This document shows positions 56,709 to 64,000 of a stretch of 64,000 bases of DNA, one piece after another. Location of the stretch: assembly GCF_049537125.1 (NCBI RefSeq), contig NZ_JBMVQY010000004.1, positions 62,001-126,000 on the forward strand, given 5' to 3'. This DNA is from Limisphaera sp026417315 (GTDB lineage: Bacteria > Verrucomicrobiota > Verrucomicrobiia > Limisphaerales > Limisphaeraceae). The notes beneath the pieces were generated by a model. The model had not been told where the DNA came from and ran no database searches. It saw only the letters and a list, made by a program, of their open reading frames with translations. Position 1 is the stretch's first letter; each line of letters opens with the position of its first letter. A program made the translations under genes and the position numbers.

Positions 56709-57117
56709 TCCGTTCCGCGATTTGGACAACCGGGAGGGGAGATGTCCGCCTTCGCCAGGCTTCCCGCGCAAGGCGCTTGTGGGAATGACCTCCCCGTGAA
56801 AACCGGCGCGCCCAGCCCACCAGATTGATGGGATGGCTCGTGCCCATGGGGCATCCCTGGTTCATTCCTCCGCGGAATACGTGCGGTGGCGGCTGCCGTG
56901 GCCCGGATGCGGCGCCCTTCCGCTGGACCCGGCTCCCGGCCCTGGCCACACGCATCCCCGGCCGGGATCCGCGGTGGTCGCGAGGTACAGCACGGGATTT
57001 CACGCGCATTCGGCAGCGCGCAGAGAGCCCCCAACTCGGCAACACCCTTTGGTAGTTCCTTCCCGGCGTCCTGGTCCTCACGTGGGTCTCGGGGACCTGG
57101 ATTTCGGTCTTGCTCCC
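56709..57117. other. Intergenic stretch, nothing recognised
   Basis: This 409-base gap separates hpnD from the beta-helix gene. The + frame is open through much of it, but the predicted residues (Pro, Gly, Arg rich) show no domain and come before the signal peptide of the next gene. Confidence 0.45.
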
Positions 57118-59256
57118 ATGTCCGCGCTGGGGAAGGCTCCGTGGCGTCCGACGATGACCGCTTCGTGCAGATCCTTGACCCTCGTCCTGTGTGGCAGCGT
57201 TGCAGTGTGGGGTTTCCTGGCCCTTGCGGCAGCGGCGCCTCGTGTGTTCTACGTGGCTCCCGACGGTCGCGACGATGCCTCGGGGACCTCCGAGGCCCCG
57301 TTCCGCACGCTGGACCGAGCGCGTGACGCGATTCGCGAGCTGAAACGAACCAGCGGCCTCCCCATCGGCGGCGTCGAAGTCCGCGTTCGTGCCGGCGAAT
57401 ACCCTGTCCGCCACACGTTCCAATTGACCAGGGAAGACTCCGGACTGCCGGACGGGCCCATCGTGTACAAGGCGGCGGATCCCGAACCGCCCCGGTTCCA
57501 TGGGGGAGTTCGCCTCCACCGCTTCCGTCCCGTCGAAGACGAGTCGATTCGAAAGCGCCTGCCGGAATCCGCACGTGCTCACGTGGTCGAATGCGACCTC
57601 GCAGAAGCCGGGGTACTCCCATTGCCGCCCATGGAACTGGGCGGCTTCGGTAGCGGCCGCGGCTTTCGCACACACCCGGTCCCCGAGTTGTTCGTGGACG
57701 ACTTGCCCATGCCCATGGCGCGCTGGCCCAACGAAGGCTTTGTCTTCACCGGGCCCGTGCCCGAGCCGTTGTCGCTGCCGGCCTGGGACGGCCGCCCGGG
57801 CTCGCCCGAGGGCCGCTTCCGGTTTGAAGGAGACCGCCCGGCCCGTTGGATCGAGGAGCCGGAACTCTGGCTGTACGGCTACTGGTTTTGGGACTGGGCC
57901 GACTCGTACGAGAAGGTGGAGCGCATCGACCTGTCCGCCCGCCAAATCGTCCTCGCCAAGCCGTGGCACCGCTACGGCTACCGGCAGGGCCAACGCTACT
58001 ACGCCGTGCACGCGCTGGCCGAACTCGATCAGCCCGGCGAATGGTATCTCGACCGGCGCCGTCACCGGCTTCTGTTTTGGCCTCCCACCGATCCCGTCAA
58101 GGCCAAGGTGGAACTCTCACTCCTCCAAACCCCGCTGGTCAGTCTCGAACAGGTCACGCACGTGCGGTTCGAAGGTCTGGTTTGGGAATGCGGGGCAGGG
58201 GATGGGGTCAGAGTCGTCGGTGGGGAGAATCTCCGCTTTGAAGGCTGTCTCTGGCGGAAACTGGGCGGCAACGGCCTGGAAATCCAGGGGGGCATCCGGC
58301 ACCAGATCGTATCCTGCGATTTCTCGCATCTGGGGCGGGCCGGTGTGTTGCTCTCCGGCGGCAACCGCGCCCGACTCGAGCCCGGCGGTCACCTGGTCGA
58401 GAACTGCCGCTTCCATCACCTCTCGCGCATCGACCACACCTACACACCCGGTATCTGGGTGGACGGCGTGGGGCACCGGATCCGGCACAACCTTTTTCAT
58501 GATCTGGCCAGCAGCGCCCTGCGGGTCGAAGGCAATGATCATCTGGTGGAACTCAACGAAGCCCATCGCGTCGTGCTCGAATCCGACGACCAGGGAGCCG
58601 TGGACATGTACGGGGACCCCACCTATCGGGGCAATGTTTACCGCTTCAATTACTTTCATCATCTGGGGCCGTTCCCGGCGTCCGAGGCCGCGCCCATGCG
58701 CGCGGGGATTCGACTCGACGACGCGATTTGCGGCGTGCTGGTGTACGGCAACGTGTTCCACCGCTGTGGCCCTCCCAACACCCGCTTCGGAGGCGTCCAG
58801 ATCCACGGGGGCAGGGACAATCGCATCGAAGCCAATCTTTTCGTGGACACTCCGGTGGCCGTCAGCTTCAGCCCATGGGATGAGTTGCGCTGGCGCCAAT
58901 ATGCCAGCAATGCCTGGGCGGCAGCCCGGCTGGATCGCGGGCTTTACCTGGCGCGCTATCCCGAGCTGGGGCAGTTGCTCGAGCAGGCCAACCGGAATCT
59001 GGTCCGGAGCAACGTGACCGTGCGCACGCCCACCCTGTTGCTTCATGCGCCGCGCTCCACGCAGGCCGAGGCCAACCGCGAATACCCGCAAGAGACCGCT
59101 CTGGCGTCGGGTCCCGACGGGCGCTTGCGCTGGGACCCGGCGGCAGCCGGGCGGCTCGGACTCGCACACATCCCGTTCGAGCGCATCGGCCTCTACGCGG
59201 ATCGCTGGCGGATCAAGAGCGGCGGGGAATGGCAACGTCGCACGGTGCCGCCGTGA
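57118..59256 (+). CDS. Exported right-handed beta-helix protein (DUF1565-type start; GH141-like)
   Basis: The protein has a signal peptide (TLVLCGSVAVWGFLALAAAA) followed by FYVAPDGRDDASGTSEAPFR, the DUF1565-type start of secreted beta-helix proteins. A middle domain (ELDQPGEWYLDRRRHRLLFW) resembles GH141-like enzymes. The beta-helix coils (about 58140-58860) read VRFEGLVWECGAGDGVRV, LRFEGCLWRKLGGNGLEI, VENCRFHHLSRI and HRIRHNLFHDL. Repeated Asn/His ladders fit a parallel beta-helix such as a carbohydrate-active enzyme. The start may also be ATG 57154; both give a signal peptide. Activity on a given polysaccharide is not evident. Confidence 0.85.
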   Translation: MSALGKAPWRPTMTASCRSLTLVLCGSVAVWGFLALAAAAPRVFYVAPDGRDDASGTSEAPFRTLDRARDAIRELKRTSGLPIGGVEVRVRAGEYPVRHTFQLTREDSGLPDGPIVYKAADPEPPRFHGGVRLHRFRPVEDESIRKRLPESARAHVVECDLAEAGVLPLPPMELGGFGSGRGFRTHPVPELFVDDLPMPMARWPNEGFVFTGPVPEPLSLPAWDGRPGSPEGRFRFEGDRPARWIEEPELWLYGYWFWDWADSYEKVERIDLSARQIVLAKPWHRYGYRQGQRYYAVHALAELDQPGEWYLDRRRHRLLFWPPTDPVKAKVELSLLQTPLVSLEQVTHVRFEGLVWECGAGDGVRVVGGENLRFEGCLWRKLGGNGLEIQGGIRHQIVSCDFSHLGRAGVLLSGGNRARLEPGGHLVENCRFHHLSRIDHTYTPGIWVDGVGHRIRHNLFHDLASSALRVEGNDHLVELNEAHRVVLESDDQGAVDMYGDPTYRGNVYRFNYFHHLGPFPASEAAPMRAGIRLDDAICGVLVYGNVFHRCGPPNTRFGGVQIHGGRDNRIEANLFVDTPVAVSFSPWDELRWRQYASNAWAAARLDRGLYLARYPELGQLLEQANRNLVRSNVTVRTPTLLLHAPRSTQAEANREYPQETALASGPDGRLRWDPAAAGRLGLAHIPFERIGLYADRWRIKSGGEWQRRTVPP

Positions 59257-59334
59257 GACGTGGGAGGCCCCCTTGCGCTGCGCCCGCTGCCAGATCTTGG
59301 AGATTCGTGAAGAGCTCGACAGACTCTTGGGCGT

Positions 59335-59940
59335 CTTCGGCACGGGAAGGCCAGGGGAAAAACGGGACTTCCGTGGGGTTCTTGAATTCAGGGCTCAAAA
59401 ACCGAAGTGCGCTGCTCCGCTGTCCACGGACCCCACAGGGCAATCCCCGCGCCGAAGGCGCATCGATTCGCTAGCCCGGGGCAACGCCCCGGGCAACGCG
59501 CAGCCCAAAAACGGGCCGCGCCCTGAAAGGGCGCAACCCGAGGACGCCCCTCGCGAGGGCCGGACCTGCCACGCCGAAGGCCGCCCCTTCAGGGCGGCCT
59601 ATATCTTGGCGACCCGGTTGCCCAGGGCGTTGCCCTGGACTGACGAATGCCGCCCTGTTGGGGCGGACACACTGCTGGCCAGAGACGCAAAGCCCCCGAC
59701 CTGTGTTCTGTCTGGTGGAAACGAGTCCACATGGCGTTGCTCCGGGAGATCGTCGCTTGCAGCGTTGCCTCAGGCAGGTTGCCTGGCGCCTCAGATCCAT
59801 CGTCCGACACGTCTCCGGTTTCGAGCGCCCCTGAAGGCTCCCCGCAGTTTCGGGCCTGCCCCGCAGGCGAAATCCGCGAGGAAACAGAGTTTCGATGGGA
59901 TTCTTGAGTCCAGCGCTAAAAATGGAGACGCGCCCCTTGC
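59335..59940 (+). repeat. Dispersed intergenic repeat, copy B (well preserved)
   Basis: This 600-base element aligns with copy A (33105-33725). Its two ends are related direct repeats: TGGGGTTCTTGAATTCAGGG (59374-59393) and TGGGATTCTTGAGTCCAGCG (59896-59915). The middle carries an array of at least seven short hairpins (see separate entry). It fills the gap between convergent genes. Open frames across it have the repetitive composition typical of this repeat and are not convincing proteins. Confidence 0.85.
59449..59666 (+). other. Array of seven hairpins inside repeat B
   Basis: Perfect stems with short loops: 59449-59461 (5 bp, loop GAA); 59474-59494 (9 bp, loop AAC); 59518-59534 (6 bp, loop TGAAA); 59548-59559 (12-base palindrome); 59578-59600 (9 bp, loop CTTCA); 59622-59638 (7 bp, loop GTT); 59650-59666 (6 bp, loop TGTTG). 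They are spaced about 10-25 bases apart on one strand. In copy A the first hairpin is kept exactly and the sixth is kept as a 9-bp stem with loop GTC. Confidence 0.8.
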
Positions 59941-60016
59941 CCCCGTTGGTCGCTTGTCCTGCTTGCGTGACCCCGCGTGCGGATCGATGAGTCAGGATCC
60001 CGTGCTCGGGTTGGGT

Positions 60017-61051
60017 TCACCGGTGGACCCGCGCAGACTCACGCCGCAGTTTGTGGACCCGCCAACCGAACGGTCTGTCCCCTGCCGGGCTCAGTTCCAA
60101 CTCCACCCACCCGCCACCGCGCTCAAGCTGAATTCCTGCCAAGGACGGACACAGTCGTACGCGGAATTGTTTCCAAACCGCGGCCTGTCGCAACGCCCCG
60201 CTCATGCGCTCCACACTCACGCCCAGCCGGCGCACCCGTGGCATTCCTGCGAGCAACCAGCTCTTCCACAAGATCAGCGGCGAGTGCAGATGGCCGATGA
60301 CCGTGAGGGCCACCTGATCCAGGTGCTGTCGGACCGCGGGAAGCTCTGCCAGAAACGGCAGGGCCGTCGGATCGTGACAAAACAGGATCCAGCGCCGGTG
60401 CGGGGCCAGCGGCTGCAAAGCAGCCGCAAGTTCCTCGAGGTGTACCCGCCGCAAATGTTCCCAGAGGGGGCGCTCTTCCGGCAACATATCGCGGCGGAAC
60501 ATCGGCAGTGCCACCAACGTGGAGGTCACCGCGATCAGTCGGTACACGCCCAGATCCCAGGCCCACACCGGCGCCAGCCCCAGGCCTTTCGTGGCCCGTT
60601 CCCAACTGACCAGTCGCAATCCGCCGTAATGCCCGAAGAAACTGAGCTTGCCCAGCTCGTGGTCGCCAATCACCAACCGCAACCGGTCGCCGAAAACCTT
60701 CCGCAACCGGTGCACACAGAGACAGGCGCTTTCCCAGGTGCCTTCGTCGCTCAGTCCCAGACTGGCGGTGTCGGCGGCGTAGTCCCCGTTGACGATGGCG
60801 TGGGTACATTCGGCCTGCACGGCCTGCTCCAGGAATCGATCCAACAGCGCGTTGTTTCCCAGGGGATGGCGCATCCAGAATCGGTGCCGCCAACAGCGCA
60901 GCGCGGCGCGCTGGATGGGATTCGGAATCTGCAGCAGGTCGGCGTCCTCGCCCCGGGCCTGCTCCCGGGGACCGGCATAGTGGATGTCGCTGGCCAGCGC
61001 CAGACGTACGCGTCCGGCGGTCGCTTCCGCAGGCTCCGGCACCGCGTCCAT
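60017..61051 (-). CDS. Metallophosphoesterase
   Basis: The 344-residue protein has the calcineurin-like metallophosphoesterase motifs: Asp-x-His (LASDIHYAG), GD (IVNGDYA), GDHE (LVIGDHELGK, in place of GNHE), FCHDP and the final GHLHS. These hold a two-metal centre. No signal peptide is seen, so it is probably cytoplasmic. The substrate is unknown. It starts 7 bases after the histidine kinase stop on the same strand, so they are likely co-transcribed. ATG 61051 is chosen; ATG 61090 would overlap the kinase by 32 bases. Confidence 0.9.
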   Translation of the reverse strand: MDAVPEPAEATAGRVRLALASDIHYAGPREQARGEDADLLQIPNPIQRAALRCWRHRFWMRHPLGNNALLDRFLEQAVQAECTHAIVNGDYAADTASLGLSDEGTWESACLCVHRLRKVFGDRLRLVIGDHELGKLSFFGHYGGLRLVSWERATKGLGLAPVWAWDLGVYRLIAVTSTLVALPMFRRDMLPEERPLWEHLRRVHLEELAAALQPLAPHRRWILFCHDPTALPFLAELPAVRQHLDQVALTVIGHLHSPLILWKSWLLAGMPRVRRLGVSVERMSGALRQAAVWKQFRVRLCPSLAGIQLERGGGWVELELSPAGDRPFGWRVHKLRRESARVHR

Positions 61052-61058
61052 GGCCGGT

Positions 61059-62165
61059 TCAGGCAGAGGGGGCCGGGGGGAACAACACATGAAAAGCCGT
61101 GCCGTGGTGCAGCCGGCTTTCCACGCTCACGGCCGCCTGGTGCTCTTCGAAAATGCGCCTCGTGATGGCCAGTCCCAGGCCGGTCCCCTCTCGCTTCGTC
61201 GTGAAGAACGGCTCGAACACATGCGGCAGGTTTTCCGGGGCAATGCCGGAGCCCGTGTCGGCCACGGTGACGCGCAGCAACGGGCCGGTTGCCGGCCCCT
61301 CTCGCAGGGCCGGCGTTGGGTCCGAAGGCCCGGCCGGCGCAATTTCGAGGGTCAGGGTCCCACCGGTGGTCATGGATTCGACGGCATTGATCAACAGGTT
61401 TACGAACGCCTGCTCCAACTGGTATTCGTTGCCCAGGATCCAGTCCTGCTCCGTTCCATAGCGCCGTTCGAGGCGGATGGCCTTGAGTTTGAGCGGCTCC
61501 TGAACCAGTCGCAACGAATGCTCCAAAATGTCCCGCAGTCGCACGCGTCCCGCCTGCTGCCGGGGGGCCCCCGTGAATCGCAACATCTGGAGGATAATGG
61601 ACTCGACGCGCTTAAGCTCGCGCAGAGCCACCTCGCCCAATTCAGCGGGCTTTTCGCCGGAGTGCGCCAGCTCCACGAAGGTCTTGATGGCCACCAACGC
61701 GTTCTTGATTTCGTGCGCCACACTGGCGGCCAGGGTGCCGATGTTGGCCAGTCGATCCAATCGCACCAGCTCGCGTTCCACCCGTTCCAACGGCCGCAGA
61801 TCCTGCAGCGTCAGCCACCGCAGCCGTTCGCCTCCCGGGGTGCTGAGGCCGGCCACGGTGGCCCGGCAAATCATGCGGCCCCACCGCGGATCCTCCCACT
61901 CCAGGTCCCGCCCCGACTCTTCGGTGCCTTCAGGCATGGGTTCACGCAGGAGAGCCACCAGCGGCGCGGGCAGCGACTCCATCGGCTGCCCGACCCAGTC
62001 CGCAGGTTGCCCACCCAGGAGCCGTGTCGCGGCGGTGTTCACCCAACAAACCCGGTCAGCCGCGTCCACCACCAACAGACCGCAGGGCAGGCTGTCCCGA
62101 AACACCTCGGTCAGCCCGAGCCCGGTCACTGCCACACCGCTTCCCTCGCTTCCAGCATTGGACAT
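61059..62165 (-). CDS. PAS-domain soluble histidine kinase
   Basis: The 368-residue protein has no membrane helix. It has a PAS domain (about residues 18-130, EVFRDSLPCGLLVVDAADRVCWVN), then a HisKA domain with His151 in ASVAHEIKNALVAIKTF, and an HATPase domain (AFVNLLINAVESM, ADTGSGIAPENL, GTGLGLAITRRIFEEHQ). It is NtrB/ZraS-like. The nearby response regulator that begins at 63674 on the other strand is a possible partner, but a PEP-CTERM gene lies between. ATG 62165 is preferred over an upstream in-frame ATG at 62246. Confidence 0.92.
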   Translation of the reverse strand: MSNAGSEGSGVAVTGLGLTEVFRDSLPCGLLVVDAADRVCWVNTAATRLLGGQPADWVGQPMESLPAPLVALLREPMPEGTEESGRDLEWEDPRWGRMICRATVAGLSTPGGERLRWLTLQDLRPLERVERELVRLDRLANIGTLAASVAHEIKNALVAIKTFVELAHSGEKPAELGEVALRELKRVESIILQMLRFTGAPRQQAGRVRLRDILEHSLRLVQEPLKLKAIRLERRYGTEQDWILGNEYQLEQAFVNLLINAVESMTTGGTLTLEIAPAGPSDPTPALREGPATGPLLRVTVADTGSGIAPENLPHVFEPFFTTKREGTGLGLAITRRIFEEHQAAVSVESRLHHGTAFHVLFPPAPSA

Positions 62166-62535
62166 ACGGTTTCCATCCGCTGCGCGGCTCCCCACAATGT
62201 GCTTCCGGGCTTCCGACGGCAGTCCATTCACCCACCAAGGGTGCAAGCGTTCGAGGACTCTCCCGTCATGGAAGGGTCATCCGGACCAGGACGCCGGAAG
62301 TGTGGGTTGCAACGCCGACCCGATACTAGGCGCGTTCCGTAAGAGAACAAACAAATTCTGAACCGCCCCTGCGGAAATGGTTCAAAAAGGCTCGAATCGA
62401 GACACTCCCCGACCGTTTCCCGGGCGAGATACCCTGTGCCGGGTGCTGGCTTGGCGGAACCCGCTCCCCGCTGTCCCGCCGCGGGGTTTGGAGCCTCCGA
62501 CACGATCCCGGCAAGTTGCCTCCCCGGGCCCCGGA
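62166..62535. other. Intergenic stretch upstream of the PAS kinase, no gene recognised
   Basis: This stretch of about 370 bases contains the kinase's 5' region. A weak - strand promoter candidate is TTGTTC (62345-62350) and TAGTAT (62323-62328) with a 16-base spacer. No protein or RNA gene is recognised. Confidence 0.35.
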
Positions 62536-62600
62536 CGCATTTCATGTTTGAGCCTGAATGTAAGGATCTCGGGGAAGTGCCGTTTTTCCTGGCCTTCGCG
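62536..62600 (-). repeat. Fragment of the A/B repeat, inverted (C)
   Basis: Read on the - strand this matches the left terminal element of copy B: GGCCAGGAAAAACGGCACTT and then CATTCAGGCTCAAACATGAA, compared with GGCCAGGGGAAAAACGGGAC and ATTCAGGGCTCAAAAACCGA in B. A weaker + strand match (62624-62660) may be the other arm. The hairpin array is absent. Confidence 0.6.
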
Positions 62601-62688
62601 GGCCGGGGAGCCCGAACTGCCGCCGATTCTTCAGGGGGGTCCACAACCTGAAATGCGCTGCCGGTGGACGGACATCGCTGAAAAACCG

Positions 62689-62717
62689 TTGACGAGAGCC
62701 ATCGGGGCGCGTTGAAT
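62689..62717 (+). promoter_or_regulatory. Candidate sigma70-type promoter for the PEP-CTERM gene
   Basis: TTGACG (62689-62694), a 17-base spacer and TTGAAT (62712-62717). It would give a leader of about 35 bases that includes GGAG (62751-62754) before the start codon. Confidence 0.5.
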
Positions 62718-62758
62718 GGGCGTGTCCTGACAACCAATCACGAAACACTCGGAGATCC

Positions 62759-63451
62759 ATGGCCATGAAAACGTTGCGAACGCTGCTTGCCTCGGGCCTT
62801 CTCTTCGGCGCATTCGGTTCCCTGACCCCCCTGGCCAGCGCCCAGAATGCAGTGGTGGATCCGTCGCTGAGCTGGAGCGGCTGGATGAACGTTTACGAGC
62901 TTTCCGGAGGAAACAGTCAGGGCAACTACCTTTGGGGCAGTGGCTGGGCGGTCAACGACCTGCCCGCGGTCTGGTCCGCCACGGAGGTCCGGCTCGGACC
63001 CAACGTGAACACTTGGAACCCGTCCGATCCGTACTGGGTGGTCAACGGTCAGCCCAACAAATGGATGGAGGCCAATTTGTACGTGGACATGGGCACGGCG
63101 TGGGGTGGGCAGGCGGTGAGTTTCTCCGGGACGACCCTGGAGAACTCGCTGGTGGGGCCCTACACCGCAGTGGCCTTCATCAAGGAGTTCACTTCCAGTT
63201 ACGGTTGGGTGGGCATGACCACCGCTGCGCTCAGCTCCGGACAGCCTTTCTCCGTCAACCGGACCATTGCCCCCGGCAATGTCACCCAGTTCGGGTTCAT
63301 GCTCACGGGTCCGAACGCCGATCCCGCCACGGTGGACAACTTCGGCAAGGTTCGCATCGCAGTGATCCCTGAGCCGGCTGTTCTGGCGCTGCTGGGGCTG
63401 GGGGCCGTGATCTGGCTGGCGCATCGCCGTCGGGGACACGTCACCGGCTGA
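62759..63451 (+). CDS. PEP-CTERM sorted exported protein
   Basis: The 230-residue protein has a signal peptide (TLLASGLLFGAFGSLTPLASA) and a C-terminal PEP-CTERM sorting signal: IPEPAVLALLGLGAVIWLAHRRR. It is probably processed by an exosortase, which is not in the window. The central part (about residues 25-200, aromatic and Gly/Asn-rich) resembles the unclassified beta-rich body of many PEP-CTERM proteins. ATG 62759 or 62765 can serve as start; GGAG at 62751 is better spaced for 62765. Confidence 0.88.
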   Translation: MAMKTLRTLLASGLLFGAFGSLTPLASAQNAVVDPSLSWSGWMNVYELSGGNSQGNYLWGSGWAVNDLPAVWSATEVRLGPNVNTWNPSDPYWVVNGQPNKWMEANLYVDMGTAWGGQAVSFSGTTLENSLVGPYTAVAFIKEFTSSYGWVGMTTAALSSGQPFSVNRTIAPGNVTQFGFMLTGPNADPATVDNFGKVRIAVIPEPAVLALLGLGAVIWLAHRRRGHVTG

Positions 63452-63673
63452 GTACGCCTCGAAAGCCCGGGCTTCCGGGAAAGGTCGGGCGCGGATTGAT
63501 CCGGGCCGAACCGCGACCTTTCGGCCGCCCTGTTCGACTCCTGGAATCAGGGTGGGGTGGCTTTACGTTTTTCTTTGGCCTTTCCCTCTTCAGACTTCCG
63601 CTTCTGCGGCCGAAGAATCCCGTTGGCGAGGGCGGCGCCTTGTTGTTCAATACCGGACAACGCTCGATGCATC

Positions 63674-64000
63674 ATGAATGCGACCGGCCAAACGAGTGTG
63701 ACCGCCGGGCTGGCAGGCGGAAAGCCGGAGGATCGTCCCGCCCGCGTCCTGCTGGTCGAGGACGACCCCGAGCTGCCCGAGATCCTGGCCAGCCTGCTGG
63801 CACACGATGGATTGGACCTGGACTGCGCAGCCACAGCCGCGGGGGCGTTGCAGCGGATTCGTGAACGGGAGCCGGACCTGATCCTGCTGGACCTGGGTCT
63901 GCCGGACATGGACGGGCTGGCCCTGCTGCACCAACTCAAAGCCGCACCGCAGACCCAATCCATCCCGGTGGTCGTCGTCACCGCTTGGAACAACCCGCAG
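63674..64000 (+). CDS. Response regulator receiver protein, 3' end missing
   Basis: From ATG 63674 the frame is open to the window end (109 codons). It contains a receiver domain: VLLVEDDPELPEILASLLAH, the phospho-acceptor region PDLILLDLGLPDMDGLALL (Asp after LILL), and PVVVVTAWNN. The conserved Lys and any output domain lie beyond the window. The gene lies about 220 bases after the PEP-CTERM gene. Confidence 0.9.
   Translation, partial: MNATGQTSVTAGLAGGKPEDRPARVLLVEDDPELPEILASLLAHDGLDLDCAATAAGALQRIREREPDLILLDLGLPDMDGLALLHQLKAAPQTQSIPVVVVTAWNNPQ

Noticed and set aside
56833..57117. N-terminal extension of the beta-helix gene
   Set aside because: The residues are low complexity and come before a good signal peptide; a start at 57118 or 57154 fits better.
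59045..61165. 706-codon + strand open frame across repeat B and the metallophosphoesterase
   Set aside because: Translation of the repeat and the antisense of a real gene; no domain.

Overview
The window is 64 kb of GC-rich bacterial DNA, most likely from a member of Verrucomicrobiota (Limisphaera/Pedosphaera-like). This is inferred from several signs: very large secreted proteins built from Calx-beta, delta-60, DUF11 and proprotein-convertase P domains; a C-terminal module of the type ...W...(R)YYR(V/A) shared by neighbouring secreted proteins; a PEP-CTERM protein; a DUF4838 and a beta-helix secreted protein; and a dispersed hairpin-rich intergenic repeat of a kind common in this phylum. No ribosomal RNA gene is present to confirm the placement.

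Region 1 (1-26.7 kb, all + strand): the 3' part of a secretin gene, a stand-alone Pol I-type 5'-3' exonuclease, then five closely spaced genes for exported proteins of 627, 718, 1003, 3136 and about 2382 residues. The last is an M36 (fungalysin-type) metalloprotease with a long adhesive or sensory tail. Gaps of 22, 7, -4, 18 and about 120 bases suggest one long transcription unit. Four of the five end in the same kind of C-terminal module, and several other domains are shared between the two giants.

Region 2 (27-33 kb): coaE, a DsbD-type thiol:disulfide reductase, then on the - strand the E2 and E3 components of a 2-oxoacid dehydrogenase complex (E1 not in the window).

Region 3 (33-42.5 kb): repeat copy A; a polytopic membrane protein (DUF6057-like) paired with a TolB-like propeller carrying a CxxCH haem motif; an SGNH-hydrolase lipoprotein; a CbiX-type tandem chelatase-like protein; hisC; and a tRNA-Asp(GUC) with two promoter candidates.

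Region 4 (42.5-49.5 kb): an MFS transporter, a LeuC/homoaconitase-family dehydratase, an alpha/beta hydrolase, a DUF2752 plus GYF_2/DUF4190 membrane pair, and a DUF4838 exported protein.

Region 5 (49.8-56.7 kb): a compact operon yicC-gmk-coaC-sensor kinase-NtrC-type regulator-small Pro-rich membrane protein-hpnD. Three of its junctions are ATGA overlaps. It mixes nucleotide and coenzyme A metabolism, a sigma54-type two-component pair and hopanoid/squalene precursor synthesis.

Region 6 (57-64 kb): a secreted beta-helix protein, repeat copy B with an array of strong hairpins, a metallophosphoesterase, a PAS-histidine kinase, a fragment of the same repeat (C), a PEP-CTERM protein, and the start of a response regulator cut by the window end.

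The points most worth a second look are the repeat family with its hairpin array (A, B, C), the secreted-protein cluster with shared C-terminal module and a degenerate matrixin-like protein, the DUF6057-like/CxxCH propeller pair, and a set of candidate promoters lying so close to start codons that nearly leaderless transcripts are predicted.
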